Source of the DNA: Caenorhabditis elegans | Taxonomy: Eukaryota; Nematoda; Chromadorea; Rhabditida; Rhabditidae | Direction of reading: 5' to 3' | Assembly: GCF_000002985.6 (NCBI RefSeq) | Contig: NC_003283.11 | Coordinates: 1,426,001-1,490,000, forward strand | Length of the DNA stretch: 64,000 bases | Part shown: one piece after another, positions 16,538 through 25,633 of the stretch | Position numbering within the stretch: position 1 is the stretch's first letter | Layout of the letters: each line of letters opens with the position of its first letter | Notes under the pieces: model-generated | What the model saw: only the letters and a program-made list of their open reading frames with translations | Told to the model about the DNA's origin: nothing | Databases searched by the model: none | Position numbers and translations under genes: made by a program

Positions 16538-16563
16538 ACGTCATCTGGAATTCAATATAAAAG
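16538..16563 (+). promoter_or_regulatory. ACGTCAT element and TATA box of caenacin gene 1
   Basis: ACGTCAT at 16538-16544 (within CACGTCATC) is followed 11 bp later by TATAAAAG at 16556-16563, about 60 bp before the start codon. The same pair is found upstream of three other caenacin genes. A further GACGTC lies at 16511. Confidence 0.55.
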
Positions 16564-16624
16564 AAAAGTCTAAAATTTTGAGAAGATAGTTCTAAACTCG
16601 ATTTTCCTGTGTTTAGTCTTCAAA

Positions 16625-16831
16625 ATGCTTCGTTTGATTATTCTTCTCCTAGTCGCCCTTCTCGCACTTTCTTCAGCCCAATATGGTGAGTTTTGCCTTT
16701 TAAAGTCTTTTTTCTATATAAAATTATACATTATAGGATATGGGTACAACTATGGCTACGGAGCACCAATGTATCCTGGATATGGTGGATATGGTGGAGG
16801 ACTTCTCGGGCTTCTTATTGGAAAGAAGTAG
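16625..16831 (+). CDS. Caenacin-type Gly/Tyr-rich secreted peptide (51 aa)
   Basis: Exons 16625-16685 and 16737-16831. The signal peptide covers residues 1-18 (LLLVALLALSSA). The mature part begins QYGYGYNYGYGAP, is almost only Gly and Tyr with one Pro-Gly turn, and ends GLLGLLIGKK. Caenacins (cnc) are epidermal antimicrobial peptides induced by fungal infection and known to cluster on chromosome V, so I assign the family but not the member. The phase-1 intron falls just after the signal peptide, as in all six genes here. The C-terminal Gly-Lys-Lys could be an amidation signal. Shortest of the six. Confidence 0.85.
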   Translation: MLRLIILLLVALLALSSAQYGEFCLLKSFFYIKLYIIGYGYNYGYGAPMYPGYGGYGGGLLGLLIGKK

Positions 16832-18043
16832 GACGGAGAGAGGAATTATTTGCTGACTTTCTTTATTTGATTGTGATATAATGTACAGATTTTCGTAATA
16901 AATATTAACCCTGAAATTTTCGAAAACATAATTCAGAAGATCTTTGATAATTGATAACTTATTTAATAATTTGATAACTTTATGATAACTATATTATGAT
17001 ATCTATAATTTATGTTGACTATTGTTAATTATGATAACTATAATTGATAACGACTTTGATAATTTTTTTGCAGACGCTCAGAAATACTTGCTTGCGTGTC
17101 AGAGAATCGTGTAATCTCAGAATAACTTGTGGTTTTTTTGTTGAAACTTTGATAACTCATACACAGTTAATTTGCGATGGTCACACAATGTCTCACTCAG
17201 TCAGTGAAGCCTCCACAATGATATTTCTGCGAGGTTCCTAATGGGGCATTCTTAAAGGTGGAGTAGCGCCAGTGGAGAAATGCACTTATAATGATCCAAA
17301 ACAACCGAATATCATAATAAAACACTCCAAAAGTATTTAGATTTGTCATAATTTCCGATCAGAGGAATGGTGGTTCTCCTAACAGGGGAAGGATCTCGAA
17401 GAGTCCTCAGAAATCTGTTACGTAATAACGTATGTTTGATAGATGATGATTACAGATAATTACTCCAAAGAAATTAGCTGTTTTAGAGCAAGCTCCTTCC
17501 CCTGTTAGGGGAACCACCATTTTTTTCAGAACTACCTACATTTTCTCAAAAACTAGACATGGAAAAATTTTAAAAATATGTTAGTATTGTAACCAGACAT
17601 CTAATTATCAGAATGGTAAATTTTTAAAAAAAGTTGTGGACCCAGTGGTCAGTTAGAGGACTTTTCTTGGCACAAGATATACATACTTTGTCGTAGTTTT
17701 TCTCTATTACAAAATGTGTTGTTCTAGTTTATTTTTTATGTCTTCCTTGAAAATGAAAAACTGAAACAAAGCTGAAAGTTGGCTGATTTAAAACAGCTAA
17801 AATCCATAAAAAACTCAAAAAATGCCACGTGTCACGCAATGGTTAAGAATGAGTTAATTCTTGGAACATGTTTTTTTGATTTTTTTGTTAAAAAATCCAC
17901 ACCGTTCTCAATTATCATTCTCAAGCTATTTTTGAAACACTGGAAAATAATTTGAAACTCTGTGTATTTTTGTCTGTTATGAAAATTATTTATTGTATTT
18001 ATTGCATTTACATGCAAATATTTTCAAAAAAAAAGAAACAATT
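16832..18043. other. Intergenic, convergent caenacin 3' ends, repeats
   Basis: TTGATAACT-like units recur at 16945-17160 as a degenerate tandem array. A GGTGGAGTAGCGCC MITE left half starts at 17255. A separate inverted repeat, GGTTCTCCTAACAGGGGAAG at about 17384 against its complement at about 17487-17515, forms a hairpin with about a 100-bp loop. No gene seen. Confidence 0.6.
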
Positions 18044-18280
18044 TTACTTCTTCTTTCCAAGGAACATCCCGAGAAGACCACCTCCACCATATCCACCATT
18101 CATACCGTATCCTCCATACATTGGATATCCTCCATAACCACCGTAATTACCATATCCATATGAGTTATATCCTGTATAATTAATGTTTTTTTTGCAAACT
18201 TTTGAGTTTATAAACTAACCCCATTGCGCAGAGGAAATGGCGACAATGGCAACAAGAAGGATGATAATGAAACGTAGCAT
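18044..18280 (-). CDS. Caenacin-type Gly/Tyr-rich secreted peptide (62 aa)
   Basis: Exons 18280-18220 and 18171-18044. The signal peptide covers residues 1-19 (IIILLVAIVAISSA). The mature part QWGYNSYGYGNYGGYGGYPM continues Gly/Tyr-rich and ends GGGGLLGMFLGKKK. Minus strand, convergent with the gene at 16625 and divergent from the one at 19381, with about 1.1 kb between the starts. TATAAA (18339-18334) and ACGTCAT (18357-18351) lie upstream, 11 bp apart. Family assignment as secreted antimicrobial-type peptide; the exact cnc number is not assigned. Confidence 0.85.
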
Positions 18281-18333
18281 TTTTTGCATAGAATTCGAAA
18301 ATATCTATTCCGAACCTCCTCTACACCGCTCAT

Positions 18334-18357
18334 TTTATACTCTCGCTCATATGACGT
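18334..18357 (-). promoter_or_regulatory. ACGTCAT element and TATA box of caenacin gene 2
   Basis: On the minus strand ACGTCAT (18357-18351) precedes TATAAA (18339-18334) by 11 bp, about 55 bp before the start codon. Confidence 0.55.
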
Positions 18358-18634
18358 TCCATCAAAACTTTGACGAATTGGAGGATCGTCAATACAGACA
18401 ACATTGTCAGGCGCAGATTCTGAATTTTAGTTTCTGACTCATTTTCGGGAAGGAGGGGAAGAAGGTGAACGCCTTGTTATTGTTTGGATCTATGATTTGT
18501 TTTCATTTAATTAAAATTATTCAGAAAAATGGAAAACTAGTAGATCTAAAAAATTGACAGAACTCTGGAAAACACCTCGGACCTTGGACAAAAAGTGGGT
18601 AGATCGGCAGATCTCGAGACATCGTGGCGACACC

Positions 18635-18840
18635 AATCGTGGCGTAAATTGAAATTTCTTCAGAAAAATCTTGGCGGGAATTCAAATTTTTTAGAAAATT
18701 TTGGTGGGAGTTCAAATTTCTTCAGTAAAATTTTGGCGTATATTCAATTCTCTTCTGAAACATTTTTGCGGGGAACCAAACTTCTTCAAAAAAATTTTGC
18801 CGGGAATTAAAATTTCTTCCGAATAATGTTTGCGTACATA
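18635..18840. repeat. Degenerate tandem repeat, TTTTGGCGGGAATTCAAATT unit
   Basis: Five to six units of about 35 bp, each with TTTTGGCGGGAA-like and TTCAAATTTCTT-like halves. The same family occurs at 24690-24965. Confidence 0.7.
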
Positions 18841-19289
18841 TGATACACCTGTAACGCTTTATTCCACTTTTACGTTTGATTGGCAGTACTTGCTGCTTTA
18901 CAAAAAGTACTATAATTGACAGGCACTAAAGTTTCAAACTGTTCAAAACTATCAAACTGGTTTTGCATATTTTTGTAAAGCTTGTGCTAAAGTTTCAATG
19001 AATTCAAAAAATTTGCTTATTGTGAGACAAAAACTATTAGGAATGTGATTAGCAGTAAACTTTGCCACGTAAAAAATTTTCTGAACTTCGAAAAAATGTT
19101 CGGCTTTGGTGTTTGGTGTCTTAATTTTGTTTTCCTACAGTTAATAGTTTCTAATATTTTAAATTTCCACAAAATAAAACAAAGATCCGTACAAGGAGTC
19201 GCGTGTTTTTCTTATCATAAGAGATTAAGAATCAAATATGATTTGATGCACCTGAAAATATTGTCCGATGTTCGTCAAGTTTCAGATCA

Positions 19290-19318
19290 ACGTCATCTTG
19301 GTAGTAGTACTATAAAAG
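19290..19318 (+). promoter_or_regulatory. ACGTCAT element and TATA box of caenacin gene 3
   Basis: ACGTCATC at 19290-19297 is followed 14 bp later by TATAAAAG at 19311-19318, about 65 bp before the start codon. CTTATCATAAG at 19213-19223 is a palindromic GATA-type site further upstream. Confidence 0.55.
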
Positions 19319-19380
19319 CCCAGCTCAGTTATTTTCAATTCACTATCAGTTCAAATTTTGAATTGATTTAAATACAAAAT

Positions 19381-19832
19381 ATGCTTCGTTTTACCTGCAT
19401 TCTTCTTCTAGCAATGCTCGCTCTTGCTTCTGCCCAATGGGGTAAGCTGTTATTCTTATAAACCACGTGTTGCCAGGCTGTCCCATTACGGTTTGATCTA
19501 CAAAAAATGCGGGAATATTTTATCCAAAAATGTGACGTCAGCACGTTCTTAACCATGCAAAATCAGTTGAGAACTCTGCGTCTCTTCTCCCGGATTTTTT
19601 GTAAGTCTACATATATCAAGCCGAAATGAGAAATTCTGACACCACGTGATTAACTAAAGTTTGGAATTCAAATCAAAACTTTTCAGGATACAACTCATAC
19701 GGTGGATATAATAGTTATGGTAATTATGGAGGGTATGGTGGAGGATACAATAATGGGTACGGGGTGAACGCTAATCTTGGCGTTGGTGGAAGAGGAGGTG
19801 GTCTTGTTGGAGGACTTCTTGGACGGAAATAA
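19381..19832 (+). CDS. Caenacin-type Gly/Tyr/Asn-rich secreted peptide (68 aa)
   Basis: Exons 19381-19441 and 19687-19832. The signal peptide covers residues 1-18 (TCILLLAMLALASA). The mature part QWGYNSYGGYNSYGNYGGY is richer in Asn and Ser than its neighbours, and it has an unusual stretch NANLGVGGRGGG before the end GLVGGLLGRK. It is the most divergent of the six. Its intron is enlarged by a CACGTG-ended element (19458-19652); the other single introns are not. Same gene plan and start (MLR) as the rest of the cluster. Confidence 0.85.
19458..19652. repeat. CACGTG-ended dispersed element in a caenacin intron
   Basis: It runs from ACCACGTGTTGCCAGGCTGT to TTCTGACACCACGTG, with GTGACGTCAGCACGTTCTTA inside. 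The ends are inverted repeats. It is the full form of the element also seen at 14895, 38073 and 52068. Confidence 0.8.
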
Positions 19833-20294
19833 ATAACTTTTTCGAATATTATTTTAAACTGTACCAACGTTATTTATAAAATCATTGATATTTTAAATTT
19901 TTTTGAGAATTTTAGCGCCGCTGTTATTTCTTGTCAAAAAAGTGATAGATATATATAATCGCGGCAAAGTGCATCGAACGTGATTAAAAATAATTGCCTT
20001 GTATCTTGAAAACTGTTCTTTAAACAATGGTCATAAGTATTTGTGTATAGACGTCCGTGGAACAAATGTTTATCAACTGATCAGTCAGATATCAAGTAGG
20101 CTTGTTTATTTGATAGGACATTTTGTGAACTGGAATCTAGTTTTGCAGATTTTTTCAAAATCAGAAGTGCGAAAATGATACATATATTCCATAAGTTCTC
20201 CAAAACAAAAAAGAAGCATTACTCTGGAAAAGAATGTCAAAACAGCTTGGTCACGTGGGACTAAATACACTCTTGCAAAACTGGGGAGTAATAC

Positions 20295-20803
20295 TTAATG
20301 GTGGTGTAGTCAAATTTTTTATTGCCTTGTTAGACTCAAAATTGTCTGAAAACACTGAATTTCACATTGAAACTTCTTGAAAACTTCTCAAAAAAAAGTT
20401 ATGATGGCTCAAAAAATGGCCGAAAATTAGTTAAAATTTGATGTTTGACCGACTTGGCAATGTCACAGTGGCTGGAAAATATTTTTTTTTTGAAATCGCC
20501 GAAATTTCACCGAATTCGGTCCGACTTTAAATGTACTTAAATTGAGTTGAAAACGCAAAATAATTAACTTATAATAGCCAAAAGTAGACGGTGATTTCAA
20601 AAGAATTTGGCTCAAGCCGCTGCGACTTTGACAAGTCGGTCAAATTAAAAAATTAAATGTTAACTAGTTTTAGGTCATTTTTTGAGCCGCCATAACTTTT
20701 TTTTGAGTTTTGTTGAAGAAGTTTCATAATGAATTTCGGAGTTTTTAGACAATTTCAAGTCTAATAAAGCAATTTTTAAAAACTTCGACCACACCACCTT
20801 TAA
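20295..20803. repeat. Palindromic MITE, GGTGGTGTAGTC family
   Basis: TTAATGGTGGTGTAGTCAAA at 20295 is inverted as GACCACACCACCTTTAA at its right end. Matching internal arms (acttggcaatgtcac... against ...gacaagtcggtc) show a palindrome of about 500 bp with TTAA at both ends. It is intergenic between caenacin genes 3 and 4. Confidence 0.8.
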
Positions 20804-21174
20804 CGCAAATTGAAAGGCCTGACCTTTCTGATTGATTGTCTTCCTGCGTATCATTTGGCGTAAATTCAGGGTTTCTGGAAGGTGTACAGTGCATATTCAT
20901 GTATATTTTAGTCTCACTTCTGAGATTCTGAAAATTTCGATTGAAAAAATTCAGAATCAAGTAGTTTTGATTTTTTTTTTGTTTTTAAATATAATCTAAT
21001 CGAGCTTTACAACGTGCTTTTCACGATGATTCATTTAAACTTTGGTACTTTCAGACAAAACAGGTGAATCTCTCACAAGAAGAAGTCTCATGTTGATGTT
21101 CGCCTTATCTTGATGCATCAACAAGGCGCCGCATCTTCCACCAAAATGACATCATCTAATTCGGCAAAGTTGTC

Positions 21175-21197
21175 ACGTCATTTTTGAGAGTATTTAA
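21175..21197 (+). promoter_or_regulatory. ACGTCAT element and TATA-like box of caenacin gene 4
   Basis: ACGTCAT at 21175-21181 is followed 9 bp later by TATTTAA at 21191-21197, about 68 bp before the start codon. A second ATGACATCAT lies at about 21145. Confidence 0.5.
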
Positions 21198-21264
21198 GGG
21201 AAACGGTTTGAGGCTTAAAACAACAGTCTCATTTTGAACTGAACCTACTAAGTTGAACACAAAA

Positions 21265-21543
21265 ATGCTTCGCTACATTCTCGTCCTTCTTGTCGCTATT
21301 ATTGCCATGTCTTCTGCACAATGGGGTCAGTTTTTTTTTTTTGCTGGAATATTTATACTTTCATTTCAACTTATGCAAAACTGTCTAAATGGAAACTTTT
21401 CAGGCTACGGTCCATATGGCGGGTATGGTGGTGGATACCCTGGAATGTATGGCGGATACGGTATGCGTCCATATGGAATGTACGGTGGCTACGGAATGGG
21501 AATGTACCGCCCAGGGCTCCTCGGAATGCTCATTGGAAAGTAA
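21265..21543 (+). CDS. Caenacin-type Gly/Tyr/Met-rich secreted peptide (66 aa)
   Basis: Exons 21265-21325 and 21404-21543. The start at 21265 (MLRYILVLLVA) is chosen because the other family members also begin MLR or MIR. The signal peptide is residues 1-18. The mature part QWGYGPYGGYGGGYPGMYGG carries repeated GGYGM and RPYGM units and ends MYRPGLLGMLIGK. That last segment is shared nearly exactly with the genes at 22085 and 23791, so the three are recent paralogues. Confidence 0.87.
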   Translation: MLRYILVLLVAIIAMSSAQWGQFFFFAGIFILSFQLMQNCLNGNFSGYGPYGGYGGGYPGMYGGYGMRPYGMYGGYGMGMYRPGLLGMLIGK

Positions 21544-22084
21544 ATCGTCTTCTGGAAGGGAGCAAATGACACAGAGATCTCTCAGCTCAGTGATGATTCC
21601 GGTTTTTACATTCATTTTTCATTGTACATCATAAATAATTTTATTTTCATTTTTTTCATAATATTTCTTCATTAAAAATTATTCAAGGTTATAAATTTCA
21701 TTAAAATGAGAAAAAAATAGGCGTCCTTGCCTACCTAAAAGCTTCAACTGATAGTGAGAAAACGTTAGCATTACTTATATCAAAAACCGACCAGTTTGTT
21801 CACAGTTTTAATTTTATAATTAGATCCCATCTGCGTTAAAATGCTAGCCTTTTTCACATCCATCCCCTCACACGCCCAGACAAAACCTGACACGAGATTT
21901 AATACCCTTTTTCTGTCAAATTAGGAAAAATCAAGACCATTGTTCATATGAAGAGACAGGAAGAAGGAGGAGGAGGATGGAGAAAAAGGAAGGATAGCCG
22001 GTCAGTTCGCCAAATCTTCTCGACGCGACATCTGCATCGCCGATAAATCGGTTTCATTTTTTATCCAACATACGTTTCAAGAAA

Positions 22085-22679
22085 ATGCTACGTTCTGTTT
22101 TGGTAATCCTTGCTCTTTTGCATGCTTGCGTCGCTCAGTATGGTAAGTTTTATGTTAATTTTTTTCCAGGATAGAACCATTATTAAAACAATACATTCTA
22201 AGAATTTTTTTCAAGTAAATGTTTTTTTGGTAAGGTTCATTCTCAGAAGCTACAATGAACATTGACAAATCAGAATTCTTCTCTCTTGAATTACAAGAAT
22301 TTATTTAGAGATTAAGATATTTTTGTATTTATGATGTATGTATGTAGTTTATAATGTATGTAGTGCAGTGGTTCTCGACGCCCCAATTACATCTCCATAT
22401 ACGTATATACTGAGTATTCATTAATCCAGCAAAAAAAATTACCAAACAATTGAAATTTTGAGTCTCTATGCATTCCAAGTTTTTTTAGGATACGGCCCAA
22501 TGATGGGAGGATATGGACCAGGCATGATGGGCGGATACGGGCCAGGCATGATGGGAGGTTATGGGCCCGGAATGATGGGAGGTTATGGGCCCGGAATGAT
22601 GGGCGGTTATGGTATGTCCCCAATGTACGGTGGATATGGAATGTACCGCCCGGGGCTTCTTGGAATGCTTCTTGGATAG
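22085..22679 (+). CDS. Caenacin-type peptide with GPGMMGGY tandem repeats (82 aa)
   Basis: Exons 22085-22142 and 22489-22679. The signal peptide is residues 1-17 (VLVILALLHACVA). The mature part has four tandem copies of YGPGMMGG after a GPMMGG start, then GMSPMYGGYGMYRPGLLGML and a terminal LG. It is the longest of the six and the only one ending in a bare Gly. No ACGTCAT/TATA pair is obvious upstream, unlike four of its paralogues, so its control may differ. A purine-rich stretch (aggaagaaggaggaggagga) lies about 110 bp upstream. Confidence 0.87.
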
Positions 22680-22950
22680 GGAAGATCTCAGGAAAATCGA
22701 TGGCGGGTCAAATGCGATACTGAGAAGTAATTAATAATAATTTTATTTTGATGAGTTTTATCGGTTTTCAATAAAAATTATTCGGTACCCAATAATGCTT
22801 AATATTATATTTTTTTAAAAACAGAATTCTGAATCAATGGTAGAACTGGATTTCCGTTCACCAAAAACATTTTAAAAAATTGATTTCCTATCAGTGTGTC
22901 TTCTGGCAGATCATTTTACAGTTAAGAGTTAAAAAAAGATAGAATTTAGT

Positions 22951-23335
22951 TAAAGGTGGAGTAGCGACAGTAGGAAAATTGTTAAAAACCACTCCTTTGG
23001 TCTCGAAATGACCAAATATCACAATAAAACGTTTCAAACAATTTTTTGAAATTTTTATATTTACTGTCAAAAAGTGACAATTACTCTGTTTTTGCCACTC
23101 ATAATTTTGGAAGTCGACCGAAACAATTTTTTTTTAACATTTTTCATACGGTAATTTTGCTTCAATTATTTGTGTTAAAACATGGTAGAGGTCGGAACAC
23201 GCGAAATTAATTTAGATTTCCTCAAAAGCTCATGTTTCAAAAACTTTGACCGGAAATTATAAAACATCTAAAATTTTTTGGGGTGTTTTATCATGTTATT
23301 CGGTAGTTTTAAAACATTATGAATGTATTTAAACC
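22951..23335. repeat. GGTGGAGTAGCGAC MITE, right end degraded
   Basis: TTAAAGGTGGAGTAGCGACA at 22951 starts the element and the family core follows. The expected inverted end near 23330 is reduced to TTTAAA. Confidence 0.7.
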
Positions 23336-23790
23336 CAATCTAAATCGCTTAATATTGTCTGTAATGAAAGTTTTTAACTTAATTGGAACAATAAATAAGA
23401 TGAAATGAAATGAAATAAATCTTTTAATGTCTTTAAATGAGTTTCAACATCTTTTTTGCACTTGATAAATTTTGGTAGCTGTGAATGTTTTTATTTCACA
23501 CCGGACAGCCCATAGCAAAGTTCCGTGATTTTTTTCCGGGTTAGGTTTTTATTTTCTCACAAGTAAAGAGTCTCACGCTCAGAGTATATCATAGTAGTCT
23601 AGTACACACAATGTATTTTTTCCAGGACATTTTTCCAATTTGAATTATAACTCTTGTAACTCTTCAAGCAACAAAACAAATTTATTTTCAAGTTAATTTC
23701 CATAAGAGATCTAATAAAGCACTACCATCACGGCAACATTGGAATGTAGAAAAAGTGAGCATTGCAAAAAAGAATGAAAAGAATGAATGA

Positions 23791-24174
23791 TTACTTGCCC
23801 ATGAGCATTCCAAGGAGTCCAGGGCGATACATTCCCATGCCTCCCATGCCCATACCGTAACCCATTCCATATGGACGCATTCCGTAGCCGCCCATCATTC
23901 CTGGATATCCTCCATAACCTCCCATCATTCCTGGGTATCCTCCATAACCTGAAATGTTTTTATTTTTATTAAAAGTTTACTTGGACATAGGCTATGAAAA
24001 ATGAACTGGGAAAAAAATCTATTTTAAAAGTTTCAGTCTTGTGTGGGTGAATGAGTCTCAAATATATTTGCAGACTATTATAATAGAACTGTTTTTTTAA
24101 ACTGAAAGCTTACCATATTGAGCGGTAGAGAAGGCGATGAGAGCGACCAAAAGAATTAGGATGGAACGAATCAT
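23791..24174 (-). CDS. Caenacin-type Gly/Tyr/Met-rich secreted peptide (72 aa)
   Basis: Exons 24174-24114 and 23948-23791. The signal peptide is residues 1-19 (ILILLVALIAFSTA); the protein starts MIR rather than MLR. The mature part has GGYPGMMGGY twice, then RPYGMGYGMGMGGMG and the shared end MYRPGLLGMLMGK. Upstream on the minus strand are TATAAAAG at about 24220 and GACGTCATC at about 24296-24288, here 66 bp apart. Right-hand boundary of the cluster. Confidence 0.86.
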
Positions 24175-24559
24175 TTTTGATTTGAAACTGATTTACAAAC
24201 CGTCGTTCATACTCTTTTATACCGATCCGATGGTGGTGATCTATTCCATTGATACTCACAACTGATATGTATTTGACGAACCAAATGATGACGTCGATCC
24301 GTGATTTGAAATCGAACTACGGCTACTTATCATTAGTTTGGTCAAGGGGCTTTGCGTCATCTTGATAGATGAACACATGTGTTGTCTGTCTTGCATAGGG
24401 TTCAGTTGGTCACAAATTGTATGATTTACCGTAACCTGACCAGAAACCGCCCACAGTTAACGAAAAAACACGTGAGTTATACGATCGTTTCCACGTGTTT
24501 TACATTGTTTTCACATGACGTTTGTTTTTCAAAATGAGCCAAAATTGTTTGGGCCAATG

Positions 24560-24965
24560 AGCAAAGGTAGGAGTACTGTAGGATTACTGTAGTTTTGGAA
24601 AAAATGAGTTCTTGACTTTTGAAGGGGTATTGATTTGGGTTTAGTGAAGAGATGTGGTCGGGGTACTGTAGGCTTACTGTTGGGGTTTCTTGGCGGGTAT
24701 TCAAATTTTCTAAGTAAAATCAAAATATTCGCAGGAAATTAAAATTTTTTGGGAAAAAATTTTGGCGGAAAATTCAAATTTTCTGATAGTGAGAAAATTT
24801 TTTGCCGGGAATTCAAATTTTTTGGGAACAAATTTTGGCGGGAAATTTAAATTTCCAGAGAAAAAATTTGTCAGGAAACTGAAATTTGGTTTGGAAAAAA
24901 TTTGGCGGGAAATTCAAACTTTGTGAGAAAAATTTTTGGCGAGAAATTTAAATTTTCTGAGAAAT
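24560..24965. repeat. Degenerate tandem repeats: GTACTGTAGG and TTTTGGCGGGAAATTCAAAT
   Basis: At 24570-24690 ACTGTAGG.TTACTGT units occur. From 24690 a unit of about 33 bp with TTTTGGCGGGAAATTCAAAT and TCTGAGAAAAA halves repeats about eight times. It is the same family as 18635-18840. Confidence 0.75.
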
Positions 24966-25633
24966 ATACGTATCTTTGAACAAACCTTGAAGTTTTTTGA
25001 TATGCAATTATAAAAAACGGTATGTTAATAATTAGTAAAACTTCACGGTATAGTGGTGTTTAGCAGTACCCAAAAGTTTTTGGTTCCGCGATTTATTCTA
25101 GAACTGATATTTAGAGAGTAGGTCGCCTTTTATGTAGCCTTGCAGAAAAATCTATCCTTTCAGGTAAGGCTCACAAACTGGGTCGCCTGAGAGGAACAAA
25201 CCTCTTTTTTATTAAATTTTCCGACTTGCAAATCTCTTCTTCCAAAAAAAAACTCTATTTCGCTAATTGAAATTTTCTAGATTTTTTGTATGTTCACATG
25301 AATACATTCATTGAACTATTTATTATTTTTAATAATGGGACAGCTTAGAGAAGTAGAGGGATACATATAATGTTACTTGAGCTCTCCTTGGGGATAAATT
25401 AGAAAAATAACAAATGTCATGTTTCTGTGAGAACAGAAATAAAAAATATATGTTTATCAATTTGTCGCTGAAATTTTTATTGTACGGCTACTAGACTACT
25501 TCACAGACAGGAACCACTAGTTATTTCCGGAGTTGTCAAAAATGTATAGTCACTTTGTATAAAAACTATATTATGACTTCAGACAACAGCTTTCAGGTTT
25601 TCCAAAAGTAACCGATCATTCACTTGGTCTCCA
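24966..25633. other. Intergenic upstream of the chemoreceptor
   Basis: AT-rich, with no supported gene or recognised repeat. It must hold the receptor promoter; no diagnostic site is visible. Confidence 0.4.

Noticed and set aside
16945-17160. Repeated TTGATAACT units considered as a CRISPR-like or regulatory array
   Set aside because: Units are degenerate without unique spacers, and the genome is eukaryotic; ordinary local tandem repeat.
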